Assembly: GCA_963807005.1 (NCBI GenBank)
Contig: CAWDZK010000006.1
Location: 62,001 to 126,000 of the forward strand
Direction of reading: 5' to 3'
DNA length: 64,000 nucleotides
Source: CAWDZK01 sp963807005
GTDB lineage: Bacteria; Actinomycetota; Actinomycetes; JACCUZ01
Under the pieces are notes generated by a model, which saw nothing but the letters and a program-made list of their open reading frames with translations, was not told the DNA's origin and did not search any database. Shown here piece after piece: positions 1 through 8,293 of this stretch (its first letter is position 1; every line of letters starts with the position of its first letter). Made by a program: the position numbers and the translations under genes.

Positions 1-864
1 AGCGTCGACGAGACGTTCGCGACGCTGGACGAGGACGGCCGCACGGTGGCCCGGCGCGGGAACATCGGCGCACCGGTCGCGCTGTCCGAGACCACCACGG
101 TGGTCGAGTTCAACGACGTCGACGGCCTCGAGCAGGCCCTGGCCGGCGGCGAGGTCGCCTGCGTGCTCGTCGAGCCGGCCCTGACCAACGTCGGCATCGT
201 GCTGCCCGACCCGGGCTACCACGGCGCCCTGCGCGAGCTCACCCGGCGGTACGGCGTGCTGCTCGTCATCGACGAGACCCACACGCTCTCGGCCGGGCCG
301 GGCGGGTACACCGGGGCGCACGGCCTGGAGCCAGACCTCATGACGATGGGCAAGGCGATCGCCAGCGGCATCCCGGCGGGCGCGTTCGGCATGACGGACG
401 AGGTCGCCGACCGGATCGCGCTCTCGGTGGAGCTGGAGGACATCGACGTGGGCGGCATCGGGGGCACCCTGGCCGGCAACGCACTGTCGTTGGCCGCGAT
501 GCGCACGACGCTCACCGAGGTGCTCACCGACGAGGCGTACGGTCGGATGCTGCCCCTCGGCGACCGCTGGGCCGACGGCGTGGACGCCGGCATCGCGGCA
601 CACGGCCTGCCGTGGCACTGCAACCGGCTGGGTGCGCGAGGGGAGTACACGTTCACGCCGACCGCCCCGCGAACCGGCGCCGAGGCGAGTGCGGCGAGCG
701 ACTTCGCCCTCGAGCAGCTGCTGCACCTCTACGCGCTCAACCGCGGCATCCTGCTCACGCCGTTCCACAACATGGCCCTGATGTCGCCGGCGACGACCGA
801 GGTCGACGTCGACCGGCACACCGAGGTGTTCCACGAGATGCTCGGCGCCCTCGCCGGGCCATGA
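1..864 (+). CDS. Class III aminotransferase, 5'-truncated by window edge
   Basis: The reading frame is open from base 1 and lacks its own start, so only the last 287 residues are visible. It is a fold-type I PLP enzyme of aminotransferase class III, closest in feel to glutamate-1-semialdehyde aminomutase-like transaminases. Visible landmarks are the PLP-ring aspartate in VIDETHTLSAG and the Schiff-base lysine in MGKAIASGIPAGAFGM (lysine codon at 352-354), followed by the GG(T)LAGNALSLAA segment typical of the family. The amino donor and acceptor cannot be read from this fragment. It is probably not the housekeeping hemL, because nothing else of tetrapyrrole synthesis is nearby. The gene ends 30 bases before a strong hairpin. 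Confidence 0.85.
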   Translation, partial: SVDETFATLDEDGRTVARRGNIGAPVALSETTTVVEFNDVDGLEQALAGGEVACVLVEPALTNVGIVLPDPGYHGALRELTRRYGVLLVIDETHTLSAGPGGYTGAHGLEPDLMTMGKAIASGIPAGAFGMTDEVADRIALSVELEDIDVGGIGGTLAGNALSLAAMRTTLTEVLTDEAYGRMLPLGDRWADGVDAGIAAHGLPWHCNRLGARGEYTFTPTAPRTGAEASAASDFALEQLLHLYALNRGILLTPFHNMALMSPATTEVDVDRHTEVFHEMLGALAGP

Positions 865-894
865 CCCGTCTGCGCCCCCCGGGCACTCTCCGTC

Positions 895-931
895 ACCCAC
901 CCGGGCCACTCCCGGAATGACCCGGGTGGGT
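895..931 (+). terminator. Terminator hairpin after aminotransferase
   Basis: A perfect inverted repeat pairs bases 895-905 with 921-931 (arm ACCCACCCGGG) around a 15-base loop, with no T tract. It sits between the aminotransferase stop and the -10-like TAGGCT (957-962) of the next small gene, so it fits a transcription boundary. Confidence 0.6.
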
Positions 932-1021
932 CATGGTAGGACGAACCGGGCATACCTAGGCTGGCGGTGCGCCGGCCGGTTCCAGCCGGTCTGACGCTTG
1001 CGACGAGGGAGGCATCGTCCC

Positions 1022-1207
1022 GTGGTCCCCAATGGTGACGGCCGCCTGCAGGACCCGCAGGCCTTGGACGAGATCGAGCTGTACGGCGAGCTGGTCATCG
1101 CCGCCTCGGCCTCCGAGCGGCCCCTGAGCCGGGACGAGATCGACCGGGTGCTCGGCCTCCGGCGCGGCCAGGAGAGCAGCCCGCAGCGCGCCTGGTCGGC
1201 CTCCTGA
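1022..1207 (+). CDS. Small conserved actinobacterial protein, 61 aa
   Basis: A GTG start at 1022 is chosen because GAGGGAGG lies at 1005-1012, a normal ribosome-binding distance; an in-frame TTG at 998 would precede that site. The predicted 61-residue soluble protein contains a short acidic core (ALDEIELYGELVIAASASE) followed by PLSRDEIDRVLGL. Proteins with this ELYGELVIAASE...LS..EID..LGV pattern are, as I recall, widespread in actinomycetes, but I know of no assigned function. It has no membrane segment, signal peptide or metal motif. A -10-like TAGGCT at 957-962 suggests its own promoter with a leader of about 55 bases. The fairly long spacer downstream separates it from the pit genes. Confidence 0.6.
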   Translation: MVPNGDGRLQDPQALDEIELYGELVIAASASERPLSRDEIDRVLGLRRGQESSPQRAWSAS

Positions 1208-1208
1208 C

Positions 1209-1343
1209 CCACCGGCTGACGCCCGCGGCTGACGCCCCCTCTGCCGATCCGCTCTGCCGATGCCTCTGACGACCTCGGCTGGGGCGCCCCGACCGCCGGG
1301 ACCGCCGGCGGCCCGGAGTCCGGAGTAGGCGTCCAGCCGGTGG
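1209..1343. other. Long-range inverted repeat in spacer before pit genes
   Basis: Bases 1209-1223 (CCACCGGCTGACGCC) are repeated in inverted form at 1328-1343 (GGCGTCCAGCCGGTGG) with one extra base, enclosing about 104 bases that themselves contain short GC hairpins. It may be a terminator for the small gene or a structured leader for the pit operon. I see no gene in the rest of this 269-base gap. Confidence 0.4.
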
Positions 1344-1476
1344 GAGCGGAGTGATCCCGGCCGCACGGCATGCCCCGGATTGCGGTCGGGGTGCCCGGTG
1401 GCCCTAGCATCCTCCCGGACCGTGCCTCCTGGGCCCAGTTCGTGCCTGTCCTGACGTATTCCTCCCTGGAGTCCCC

Positions 1477-2091
1477 GTGCGCTTCACGCCACGCAACAAC
1501 GCCTTCTACGCGATGTTCGCCACCTCGGGGCAGAACCTGGTCGTCGGCGCCGGCCTGCTCAAGGACCTGCTGGGTGCCGAACCGGCCGACCGCAAGGCGA
1601 TCGCCGAGAAGATGCGGGCCGCCGAGCACGCGGGCGACGAGGCGACCCACGCCATCATGCGCGAGCTGAACGAGACGTTCGTGACGCCGTTCGACCGCGA
1701 GGACATCTACCGGCTGGCCTCCTCGCTGGACGACGTGATGGACGCCATGGAGGCCGCCGTCGACCTGGTCGTCCTCTACCAGATCGGCGAGCTTCCGATC
1801 GAGGTTGCCGACCAGGTCGAGGTGCTCGAGCGGGCTGCCGAGCTGACCGCCGAGGCGATGGCCAAGCTGCGGGCGATGAAGGACCTGAGCGCGTTCTGGA
1901 TCGAGCTCAACCGGCTGGAGAACCAGGCCGACCAGGTCTACCGCCGGTTGCTGGCCCGCCTCTTCGGCGGCGACTACGACGCCCTGACGGTGCTCAAGCT
2001 GAAAGAGGTCGTCGACCAGCTCGAGGCCGCGGCCGACGCGTTCGAGCACGTCGCGAACACCGTCGAGACGATCGCCGTCAAGGAGTCCTGA
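1477..2091 (+). CDS. Pit accessory protein, DUF47 (PhoU-like)
   Basis: This 204-residue all-helical protein belongs to DUF47, the PhoU-like family almost always encoded directly before a Pit phosphate transporter and thought to modulate it from the cytoplasm. Supporting residues are the EHAGDEATH and NRLENQADQVYRRLL helices, which carry the paired acidic/His pattern that binds metal clusters in PhoU relatives, and TPFDREDIYRLASSLDDVMD in the middle. The GTG start at 1477 has GGAG five bases upstream. Its stop is only three bases before the pit start, so the two are surely cotranscribed. The length matches the usual 205-210 residues. Confidence 0.9.
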   Translation: MRFTPRNNAFYAMFATSGQNLVVGAGLLKDLLGAEPADRKAIAEKMRAAEHAGDEATHAIMRELNETFVTPFDREDIYRLASSLDDVMDAMEAAVDLVVLYQIGELPIEVADQVEVLERAAELTAEAMAKLRAMKDLSAFWIELNRLENQADQVYRRLLARLFGGDYDALTVLKLKEVVDQLEAAADAFEHVANTVETIAVKES

Positions 2092-2094
2092 CCT

Positions 2095-3087
2095 GTGGAG
2101 CTGGCCGCCATCATCGCGGTCATCGCGATCGCCCTGGTGTTCGACTACACCAACGGCTTCCATGACGCCGCGAACGCCATCGCCACGTCGATCTCGACTC
2201 GCGCTCTCACCCCGCGCGTCGCGCTGGTGCTCGCAGCAGTCATGAACTTCGTGGGGGCCTTCCTCGGCACGAAGGTCGCGAAGACGGTCTTCTCGGTGAT
2301 CGAGCCGCCGAGCGGCGACCACGCCCTGGTAGTCGTGTTCGCTGCGCTCGCGGGCGCCATCACCTGGAACCTCGTCACCTGGTACTTCGGGCTGCCCTCG
2401 TCGTCGTCGCACGCGCTGATCGGCGGTCTGGTCGGCGCGGGCCTGGCGGGCTCGGTCACGGTGTCCTGGAGCGCGGTCGTGGACAAGGTCGTCATCCCCA
2501 TGCTGCTGTCACCGATCGTCGGCGGCCTGCTGGCCTTCCTGCTCACGCTCGCCATCCTGTTCACCTTCCGGAACAAGAAGCCGGGGCCGACCAACCGCGG
2601 GTTCCGCATCGCCCAGTCGGTGTCCGCGTCGGCGATGGCGCTGGGCCACGGTCTGCAGGACGCGCAGAAGACGATGGGCGTCATCGTGCTGGCGCTGGTC
2701 ACCGGCGGCTACCAGGACGACTTCCACATCCCGTGGTGGGTCATCGTGCTGTCCGCCGGAGCGATCTCGCTCGGCACCTACTCGGGCGGTTGGCGCATCA
2801 TGCGCACCCTCGGCCGCCGCATCATCCACATCGACCCGCCGCGGGGATTCGCGGCCGAGTCGGTGGCCGCCTCCGTCCTCTACACGACGGCGTACGTGTT
2901 CGAGGCGCCGATCTCGACCACCCAGGCCATCACCGGCTCGATCATGGGAGCCGGCGCCACCCAGGGCCGCAAGGCGGTCCGGTGGACCGTGGCCGGCAAC
3001 ATCCTCTGGGCCTGGGTGCTGACGATCCCGATGGCCGGCCTGGTCGCGGCTGCCGTCTACGAGCTGGTGCACCTCATCGTCGAGTGA
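2095..3087 (+). CDS. pit: Low-affinity inorganic phosphate transporter (Pit)
   Basis: A 330-residue polytopic membrane protein of the PiT family (PF01384), which couples uptake of metal-phosphate complexes to the proton gradient. The signature motif occurs twice: FDYTNGFHDAANAIATSIST near the N-terminus and a second, degenerate half near residues 185-215 (SASAMALGHGLQDAQKTMG), reflecting the internal duplication of the family. About nine to ten hydrophobic segments are visible. It starts at GTG 2095, three bases after the DUF47 gene, as a two-gene operon. Its 3' end faces the end of pstB with only three bases between stops, so the low- and high-affinity phosphate systems are convergent neighbours. 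Confidence 0.93.
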   Translation: MELAAIIAVIAIALVFDYTNGFHDAANAIATSISTRALTPRVALVLAAVMNFVGAFLGTKVAKTVFSVIEPPSGDHALVVVFAALAGAITWNLVTWYFGLPSSSSHALIGGLVGAGLAGSVTVSWSAVVDKVVIPMLLSPIVGGLLAFLLTLAILFTFRNKKPGPTNRGFRIAQSVSASAMALGHGLQDAQKTMGVIVLALVTGGYQDDFHIPWWVIVLSAGAISLGTYSGGWRIMRTLGRRIIHIDPPRGFAAESVAASVLYTTAYVFEAPISTTQAITGSIMGAGATQGRKAVRWTVAGNILWAWVLTIPMAGLVAAAVYELVHLIVE

Positions 3088-3090
3088 CCC

Positions 3091-3867
3091 TCAGCCGAAG
3101 CGGCCGGTGATGTAGTCCTCGGTGGCCTTCTCGGCCGGCCGGCTGAACATCTCGGCGGTGTCGCCGATCTCGATCAGCCGCCCGGGCTTCCCGGCGCCGG
3201 AGATGGTGAAGAACGCGGTGCGGTCGCTGACCCGCGCCGCCTGCTGCATGTTGTGGGTGACGATGATGATCGTGTAGTCGTCCTTGAGCTGGTGGATCAG
3301 GTCCTCGATCGCGAGGGTCGAGATCGGGTCCAGCGCCGAGCACGGCTCGTCCATCAGCAGCACCTGCGGCTCGACAGCGATCGCGCGGGCGATGCACAGC
3401 CGCTGCTGCTGGCCACCGGACAGACCCATACCGGGCTTCGCCAGCCGTTCCTTGACCTCCGTCCAGAGGTTCGCGTGGTTCAGGGACCGCTCCACGACCT
3501 CGTCGAGGACGGCCTTCTTCTTCACGCCGTTGAGGCGCAGCCCGGCCGCGACGTTGTCGTAGATGGACATCGTGGGGAACGGGTTCGGCCGCTGGAAGAC
3601 CATGCCGACCGTGCGTCGTACGGCGACCGGGTCGACGCCGTCGGCGTACAGGTCCTGGTCGTCGAGCAGCACCTTGCCGGACACCCGGGCGCCGGGGATG
3701 ACCTCGTGCATCCGGTTCAGGGTCCGCAGCAACGTCGACTTCCCGCACCCGGACGGGCCGATGAACGCGGTCACCGACCTGGGCTGAACGGTCATCGACA
3801 CGTCCTCCACGGCCTTGAAGTCGCCGTAGTAGACGTCGAGTCCCGAGACATCGATCCGCTTGGCCAT
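3091..3867 (-). CDS. pstB: Phosphate ABC transporter ATPase PstB
   Basis: The 258-residue ATPase energises high-affinity phosphate import through PstCA. Walker A GPSGCGKST is at residues 37-45, the Q-loop is in VFQRPNPFPTMSIYDN (the PNPFP sequence is characteristic of PstB), the ABC signature is LSGGQQQRLCIARA, Walker B VLLMDEPCSALDP, and the switch histidine is in IIVTHNMQQA. Length and architecture are standard. It is the last gene of pstSCAB and follows pstA after seven bases. Expression should follow the PHO box before pstS, damped by the hairpin after pstS. Confidence 0.97.
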   Translation of the reverse strand: MAKRIDVSGLDVYYGDFKAVEDVSMTVQPRSVTAFIGPSGCGKSTLLRTLNRMHEVIPGARVSGKVLLDDQDLYADGVDPVAVRRTVGMVFQRPNPFPTMSIYDNVAAGLRLNGVKKKAVLDEVVERSLNHANLWTEVKERLAKPGMGLSGGQQQRLCIARAIAVEPQVLLMDEPCSALDPISTLAIEDLIHQLKDDYTIIIVTHNMQQAARVSDRTAFFTISGAGKPGRLIEIGDTAEMFSRPAEKATEDYITGRFG

Positions 3868-3874
3868 CTGTTCC

Positions 3875-4780
3875 CTACTTCTTCACGGAGCCGAACCGGG
3901 CGATGAAGCGCCCGACCAGGCTGAGGAGCATCACGAGGATGATGAGCGTCAGTGCGGCCGACCAGACCCGGTCGAGAGCCGGCTCCAGGGCCTGGTTCCG
4001 GTCCTGGTTGATCATCGTCGGCAGCGCCGCCATGTTGCCGCTGAACGGGTCGGTGTTGATCGAGCTGGTGTACGGGCCGAGGATCAGCAGCGGCGCGGTC
4101 TCGCCCATGACCCGGGCCAGTCCCAGGAACACCCCGGTCATGATGCCGCTGAACGCCGTCGGCAGGACGACCCGAAGGACCGTCTTCCACCTCGGCACCC
4201 CCAAGGCGTACGACGCCTCACGCAGGTCCCGCGGCACCAGCCGCAGCATCTCCTCGGTGGACCGGACCACCACCGGGATCATCAGCAGGACCAGGGCGAG
4301 CGACACCGCGAAGGCGACCCGGCCGAACCCGAAGGTCGTGACCCACAGCGCGTAGATGAACAGCGCAGCAACGATCGAAGGGACGCCGGTGAGGACGTCG
4401 ACCATGAAGCTCACCGCGCGGGCGAACTTCCCCCGCCCGTACTCCACCAGGTAGATGGCGGTCCCGATCGCGATCGGCACGCTGATGGCCGCCGTGACGA
4501 AGGCCATGATCAACGTGCCCATGATCGCGTGGTAGGCGCCGCCACCGACCCGGCGGGCGGTGATGCCGCGCTGGGAGTTGGACCACCAGGTGGGGTCCGA
4601 GAGCAACCCGGCGCCCTTGCTGACGACCGTCCACAGGATCCACAGCAGCGGGACCAGCGCGATGAGGAAGCAGGCGTAGACCAGTGCCGTGGCGAGGTTG
4701 TTGCGGAAGCGCCGCCCGGCGGACTCGTTCACCAGCAGTGGAGTGCCCCGGTCGGGCGCAGTGACCGTGCTCGTGGCCAT
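3875..4780 (-). CDS. pstA: Phosphate ABC transporter permease PstA
   Basis: This 301-residue inner-membrane permease pairs with PstC to form the phosphate channel. Six hydrophobic segments and the cytoplasmic EAA loop (LREASYALGVPRWKTVLRVVLP), which docks PstB, are visible. ATG 4780 is chosen because GAGGGAGG lies just upstream and the start sits two bases before the pstC stop at 4782-4784; an in-frame ATG 19 codons earlier would lie inside pstC and lacks a ribosome-binding site. The order pstC-pstA-pstB with near-zero spacing indicates translational coupling. Confidence 0.95.
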   Translation of the reverse strand: MATSTVTAPDRGTPLLVNESAGRRFRNNLATALVYACFLIALVPLLWILWTVVSKGAGLLSDPTWWSNSQRGITARRVGGGAYHAIMGTLIMAFVTAAISVPIAIGTAIYLVEYGRGKFARAVSFMVDVLTGVPSIVAALFIYALWVTTFGFGRVAFAVSLALVLLMIPVVVRSTEEMLRLVPRDLREASYALGVPRWKTVLRVVLPTAFSGIMTGVFLGLARVMGETAPLLILGPYTSSINTDPFSGNMAALPTMINQDRNQALEPALDRVWSAALTLIILVMLLSLVGRFIARFGSVKK

Positions 4781-4781
4781 C

Positions 4782-5792
4782 TCAGTCCTCCCTCGCGCTG
4801 CGGGCGATGACGACCCGGGCGACGGCGTTGACGGCAAACGTCAGCACGAACAGCACCAGGCCGGCGGCGATGTAGGCGCCGGTCTTCTGCGGGGTCGAGA
4901 ACTCGCTGGCGTTGTTGGCGATCTTGGAGGCGAACGTCTCGCCGCCGTAGAAGATCGACAGGTCGAACTTGTCCAGGCTGCTCGGCTGGCTGAGGATGAT
5001 CGTCACGGCGATCGTCTCGCCGAGCGCGCGGCCCAGCCCGAGCATCGAGGCGCTGATGACCCCCGGCCGGCCGAACGGCAGGACCGCGGTGCGGATCATC
5101 TCCCAGCGGGTGGCGCCGAGCGCGAGCGCTGCCTCCTTGTTCGGCAACGGGGTCTGGTCGAACACCTCGCGGCTGATGGCCGTGATGATCGGAAGGATCA
5201 TGATGGCCAGCACGACAGCGGCCAGGAAGACCGTGCCGAGGGAGATGCCGGTCCGCGAGAACAGCGGGATCCAGCCGAGGGTGTTCTCGATGGCCACCCG
5301 GACGGGGGAGTCCGGCCCGGCGAGGACCGGGCCGAGCACCCGGATGCCCCAGAGGCCGTAGATGATCGACGGGATCGCGGCGAGCAGGTCGATGAGGTAC
5401 GCCACTGGCCGGGCCGCGCGGCGCGGCGCGTACTGGGTGATGAACAATGCGAGCCCGACCGCGACCGGCACGGCCAGCACCATCGCGACCGCGGAGGCCA
5501 GCACGGTGGTCCAGAGCAGCGCCGCGATGCCGAAGGCAGGCGGGTTCGTCGCGGGCTGCCAGACCCGGTCGGTGAAGAAGTTCGCCGAGTTGGCCGCCAG
5601 CGACGGGGCGGCCTTCCACACCAGGAAGGCGCCGGTCAGAGTCACCAGCGCGACGACCACCACGCCGGAGCCCCGGACCAGGCCGGCGAACACCGTGTCG
5701 GCCCCGCTGCTGGTCCCCCGTCCGGACAGCGGCGACGACCGGTCCGGCCCCGCGGAGGAGCCGCCGGTCGACGGGGGGGCTGTGGTCGTCAT
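4782..5792 (-). CDS. pstC: Phosphate ABC transporter permease PstC
   Basis: A 336-residue permease with a long Ser/Gly/Pro-rich cytoplasmic N-terminus (about 40 residues) followed by six membrane segments. The EAA-type loop reads NKEAALALGATRWEMIRTAVLP, and IPSIIYGLWGIRVLGP in the second membrane region is typical of PstC. It forms the membrane channel with PstA for phosphate delivered by PstS. ATG 5792 has AAGGAC upstream. It is separated from pstS by 120 bases carrying a perfect 15-base hairpin, so its transcript level is probably lower than that of pstS. Confidence 0.95.
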   Translation of the reverse strand: MTTTAPPSTGGSSAGPDRSSPLSGRGTSSGADTVFAGLVRGSGVVVVALVTLTGAFLVWKAAPSLAANSANFFTDRVWQPATNPPAFGIAALLWTTVLASAVAMVLAVPVAVGLALFITQYAPRRAARPVAYLIDLLAAIPSIIYGLWGIRVLGPVLAGPDSPVRVAIENTLGWIPLFSRTGISLGTVFLAAVVLAIMILPIITAISREVFDQTPLPNKEAALALGATRWEMIRTAVLPFGRPGVISASMLGLGRALGETIAVTIILSQPSSLDKFDLSIFYGGETFASKIANNASEFSTPQKTGAYIAAGLVLFVLTFAVNAVARVVIARSARED

Positions 5793-5840
5793 CAGGTCCT
5801 TCCGGTCCTCGTCGTCACGGGAGTGTTCCCTAGGTCCGCC

Positions 5841-5878
5841 GACGCCCTGCCCGGCGGGCGCATGCCGGGCAGGGCGTC
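5841..5878 (-). terminator. Hairpin between pstS and pstC (attenuating terminator)
   Basis: A perfect 15-base inverted repeat (arm GACGCCCTGCCCGGC at 5841-5855, complement at 5864-5878, 8-base loop) lies between the pstS stop and the pstC start in the direction of transcription. There is no T tract. Such hairpins after the first, binding-protein gene usually raise the binding-protein to permease ratio by partial termination or by protecting the upstream mRNA. Confidence 0.75.
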
Positions 5879-5912
5879 TGACGGCGGCGTCAGGTCGCCG
5901 CCGGGGCGGTCG

Positions 5913-7028
5913 TCAGGAGAGCGCCCCAACGGCGGTCGCCACCTTGCTGCGGACCTCCTCGGGGAGCGGCGCGTAGCCGATCTCCTCGAGGGCGGACTGG
6001 GTGTCGGTCGAGGAGAAGTAGGTCAGGAACTTCTTGACCGCGTCCGCCGTGTCGGCCGGCAGGCCCTTCGAGCAGACGACCTCGTAGGTGACCAGGTCGA
6101 TCGGGTAGGCACCCGGGGTCTTGGTCGCGTAGTCCAGCTCGAGCCGCAGGTCGTTGCCCGTCCCGACGGCCTTGGCCGACGCGATGGCCTTGCCCACGGC
6201 CTCGCCGGTCAGCTCGACCGGGCCCGATCCGTTGTCGACCTGGGCGATGCCGAGGTTGTTGTCCTTGGCGTAGGACCACTCGACGTAGGTGAGCGAACCG
6301 TCGGTGGTCTTCACACCGTCGGCCACGCCGGACGACTTCTCCCGGCCCTCACCGGCTCCCGGCCAGACCTTCGACGGCTCGTCGGTCCACGCGCCGCCGG
6401 ACGCGCCGGCGAGGTACTTCTGGAAGTTCTCCGTGGTCCCGGACTCGTCGCTGCGGAAGAACACCTTGATGTCCGAGCTCGGCAGCTTGGCGCCCTTGTT
6501 CAGCGCCTTGACGGCCGGGTCGTCCCAGGTCTTGATGTCGCCCTTGAACACCTTGGCGGCGACCTCGGGGGTCAGCACCAGGGAGTCGACCCCGGGCAGG
6601 TTGTAGGCAATCGCGATCGGGCCCACGACCATCGGGAGGTTCCAGGCGTCGTTGCCGTCGCAGCGCTCCTTGGCCTTGGCGACCTCGCCATCGGCCTCCT
6701 TCAGTGCGGAGTCGGAGCCGGCGAAGTCCACCTGGCCGCCGGTGAACTGCTCGATGCCCGCACCCGAGCCGGTCGGGTTGTAGTTGACCGTGGCGTCGGT
6801 GCAGGTCGCGGTGTAGCTGGCGATGACCTCGTCGATCGCGTTCTGCTGGGCGGACGAGCCCTCGGCGTTCAGCGTGCCGCTGAAGCAGTCGCTGTCGGAG
6901 GGGGCGGCCGCCGGCCCGGTGCTGCTGTCGGTGCCGGTGCCTGCGTTGTTGTCGCTGCCGCAGGCGGTCAGCAGGAGCGCACCCGCGGCGAGTGCCACGG
7001 CGGTGCGGGAGAAGCGGTTGGGCTTCAC
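5913..7028 (-). CDS. pstS: Phosphate-binding lipoprotein PstS
   Basis: The 371-residue substrate-binding protein of the high-affinity phosphate system. The N-terminus is a lipoprotein signal (basic start, hydrophobic ALAAGALLLTAC with the lipobox cysteine at about residue 23), followed by a Gly/Ser/Thr linker. Phosphate-binding segments of the family are present: AEGSSAQQNAI, GSGAGIEQFTGGQVDFAGSD and RSDESGTTENF. The start is GTG 7028 with GGAGG eight bases upstream. It heads pstSCAB, and a PHO box lies about 100 bases before the start, so induction by PhoP under phosphate limitation is expected. Confidence 0.96.
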   Translation of the reverse strand: MKPNRFSRTAVALAAGALLLTACGSDNNAGTGTDSSTGPAAAPSDSDCFSGTLNAEGSSAQQNAIDEVIASYTATCTDATVNYNPTGSGAGIEQFTGGQVDFAGSDSALKEADGEVAKAKERCDGNDAWNLPMVVGPIAIAYNLPGVDSLVLTPEVAAKVFKGDIKTWDDPAVKALNKGAKLPSSDIKVFFRSDESGTTENFQKYLAGASGGAWTDEPSKVWPGAGEGREKSSGVADGVKTTDGSLTYVEWSYAKDNNLGIAQVDNGSGPVELTGEAVGKAIASAKAVGTGNDLRLELDYATKTPGAYPIDLVTYEVVCSKGLPADTADAVKKFLTYFSSTDTQSALEEIGYAPLPEEVRSKVATAVGALS

Positions 7029-7127
7029 GGTGTGTCCTCCAAGGACGTCTGCATCGTCGTTGTGCGACCGGATGTGTCGTAGGTGACGTTGCGGACGCTA
7101 GGCACCTCAGGTGACGTGACGGCCGGG

Positions 7128-7149
7128 TCGGGGTGAACGAGAGGTGAAC
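7128..7149 (-). promoter_or_regulatory. PHO box upstream of pstS
   Basis: Read on the minus strand, bases 7149 to 7128 are two 11-base direct repeats: GTTCACCTCTC followed by GTTCACCCCGA. The conserved GTTCACC cores are exactly 11 bases apart, matching the actinobacterial PhoP (PHO box) operator of tandem 11-mers. It lies about 100 bases upstream of the pstS start. A -10-like TAGCGT (minus strand, 7100-7095) stands between the box and the gene. Confidence 0.85.
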
Positions 7150-7188
7150 AGCAGCCCAGGCGTTCAGGCGCGGTCTGTCAGCTCGCGC

Positions 7189-8172
7189 TCAGGAGTGATG
7201 AGCGTCACGGCGGAACATGACGTCGGTCTCCCACCGGGTGAACCCGAGCGCGGAGTAGACCGCGATGGCCGAGGCGTTGTCGGCGTCGACGTAGAGCATG
7301 GCGTCGGGCAGGCCGAGGTGCCGCAGGTGCCGCAGGCCCACGAGGGTCAGGGCCCGGCCGAGGCCGTTGCCCTGTTCGGCCGGGTCGACGCCGACGACGT
7401 AGACCTCGCCGATCGGGTCGTGTCCGTGGGTCGCGGCCTGCCCCTCGTGCGCGTGCGGTCGGTCGAGCTGCTCGTGCGCCGAACCTTCCCCGCCATGCAC
7501 CTTGGTCCAGTGGAAGCCGACCAGCCAGCGGCTGCCGGCGTCGTGGCGCTCGGCGAGGAAGAACCCGGCCGGGTCGAACCACGGCTCCTGCAGCCGGCGG
7601 TGCAGGTCGTCGACCGTCCAGCCGCCCTGCTCCGGGTGGCCCCGGAACGCCGCGGCGTTCAGCGCCACCCAGGCCTCGTCGTCCTGTCCGGGGACGAAGG
7701 TGCGGACACTGACGCCGGGAGGCAGGACGGCCTCGGGGAGGGCCGCGTAGAGGGACCGGCGCAGCTGCCACAGCGAGCGGGACTCGACGAAGCCGAGCGA
7801 GGCCGCCAGCGCCGCGGCGCCGGGATGGCCACCGTGCGACCAGAGCCGCAGCCGGCCGTCGGGGGTCTCGGCCAGCACCACCCCGACCAGCGCCCGGCCG
7901 ACGCCGCGGCCCCGCTGCGCAGGTGCCACGACCAGCTCGGCGCTGGCCCCGGCCACCTCGTCGGTCACGTCGAGGTGGGAGTAGGCCGCCAGGTCGTCGC
8001 CGACCCACGCGAGCACGTTGCGGACCCGCTCGTCGCCGCCGTAGCGCAGGTGCAGCATCACGTGCTCGGACAGCGGCCGGACGCCGTCGACCTCGGTCGC
8101 GGCGTCGACCAGGCTGCTGACGGCCCGCACCTCGCCGGGCTCCAGCCGACCGACGACCTCGACGTTGACCAC
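7189..8172 (-). CDS. mshD: Mycothiol synthase MshD
   Basis: MshD acetylates Cys-GlcN-Ins with acetyl-CoA, the last step of mycothiol synthesis. The 327 residues contain two tandem GNAT domains as in characterised MshD: the first with VVAPAQRGRGVGRALV, the second with VGVDPAEQGNGLGRALT followed by DAMLYVDADNASAIAVYSALGF. WLVGFHWTKVH in the second half is a strong MshD signature. The GTG start has no Shine-Dalgarno; instead TAGGCT lies exactly six bases upstream on the minus strand (8184-8179), predicting a leaderless mRNA. Position beside pst and before a secreted nucleotidase matches Streptomyces. Confidence 0.94.
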   Translation of the reverse strand: MVNVEVVGRLEPGEVRAVSSLVDAATEVDGVRPLSEHVMLHLRYGGDERVRNVLAWVGDDLAAYSHLDVTDEVAGASAELVVAPAQRGRGVGRALVGVVLAETPDGRLRLWSHGGHPGAAALAASLGFVESRSLWQLRRSLYAALPEAVLPPGVSVRTFVPGQDDEAWVALNAAAFRGHPEQGGWTVDDLHRRLQEPWFDPAGFFLAERHDAGSRWLVGFHWTKVHGGEGSAHEQLDRPHAHEGQAATHGHDPIGEVYVVGVDPAEQGNGLGRALTLVGLRHLRHLGLPDAMLYVDADNASAIAVYSALGFTRWETDVMFRRDAHHS

Positions 8173-8293
8173 CGGCTCAGCCTAGGCAGGGACGAATGTG
8201 CAGAGACCGGGACCATCGATGCGAAAGTTCCCCTGTCCCGTCCGGTGCGGCTGCACTAGGTTCCTCGGAAACCAACCGATCACGAGGAGCCTC

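Noticed and set aside
4689..7082. 797-codon plus-strand frame across pstA, pstC and pstS
   Set aside because: It is antisense to three unmistakable phosphate-transport genes; its product is Arg/Asp/Gly/His-rich with no known fold, typical of GC-bias shadow frames.
8173..8293. PHO box for the secreted 5'-nucleotidase
   Set aside because: I looked for GTTCACC-like cores 11 bases apart; only an isolated GTTCCCC occurs, without a partner repeat.
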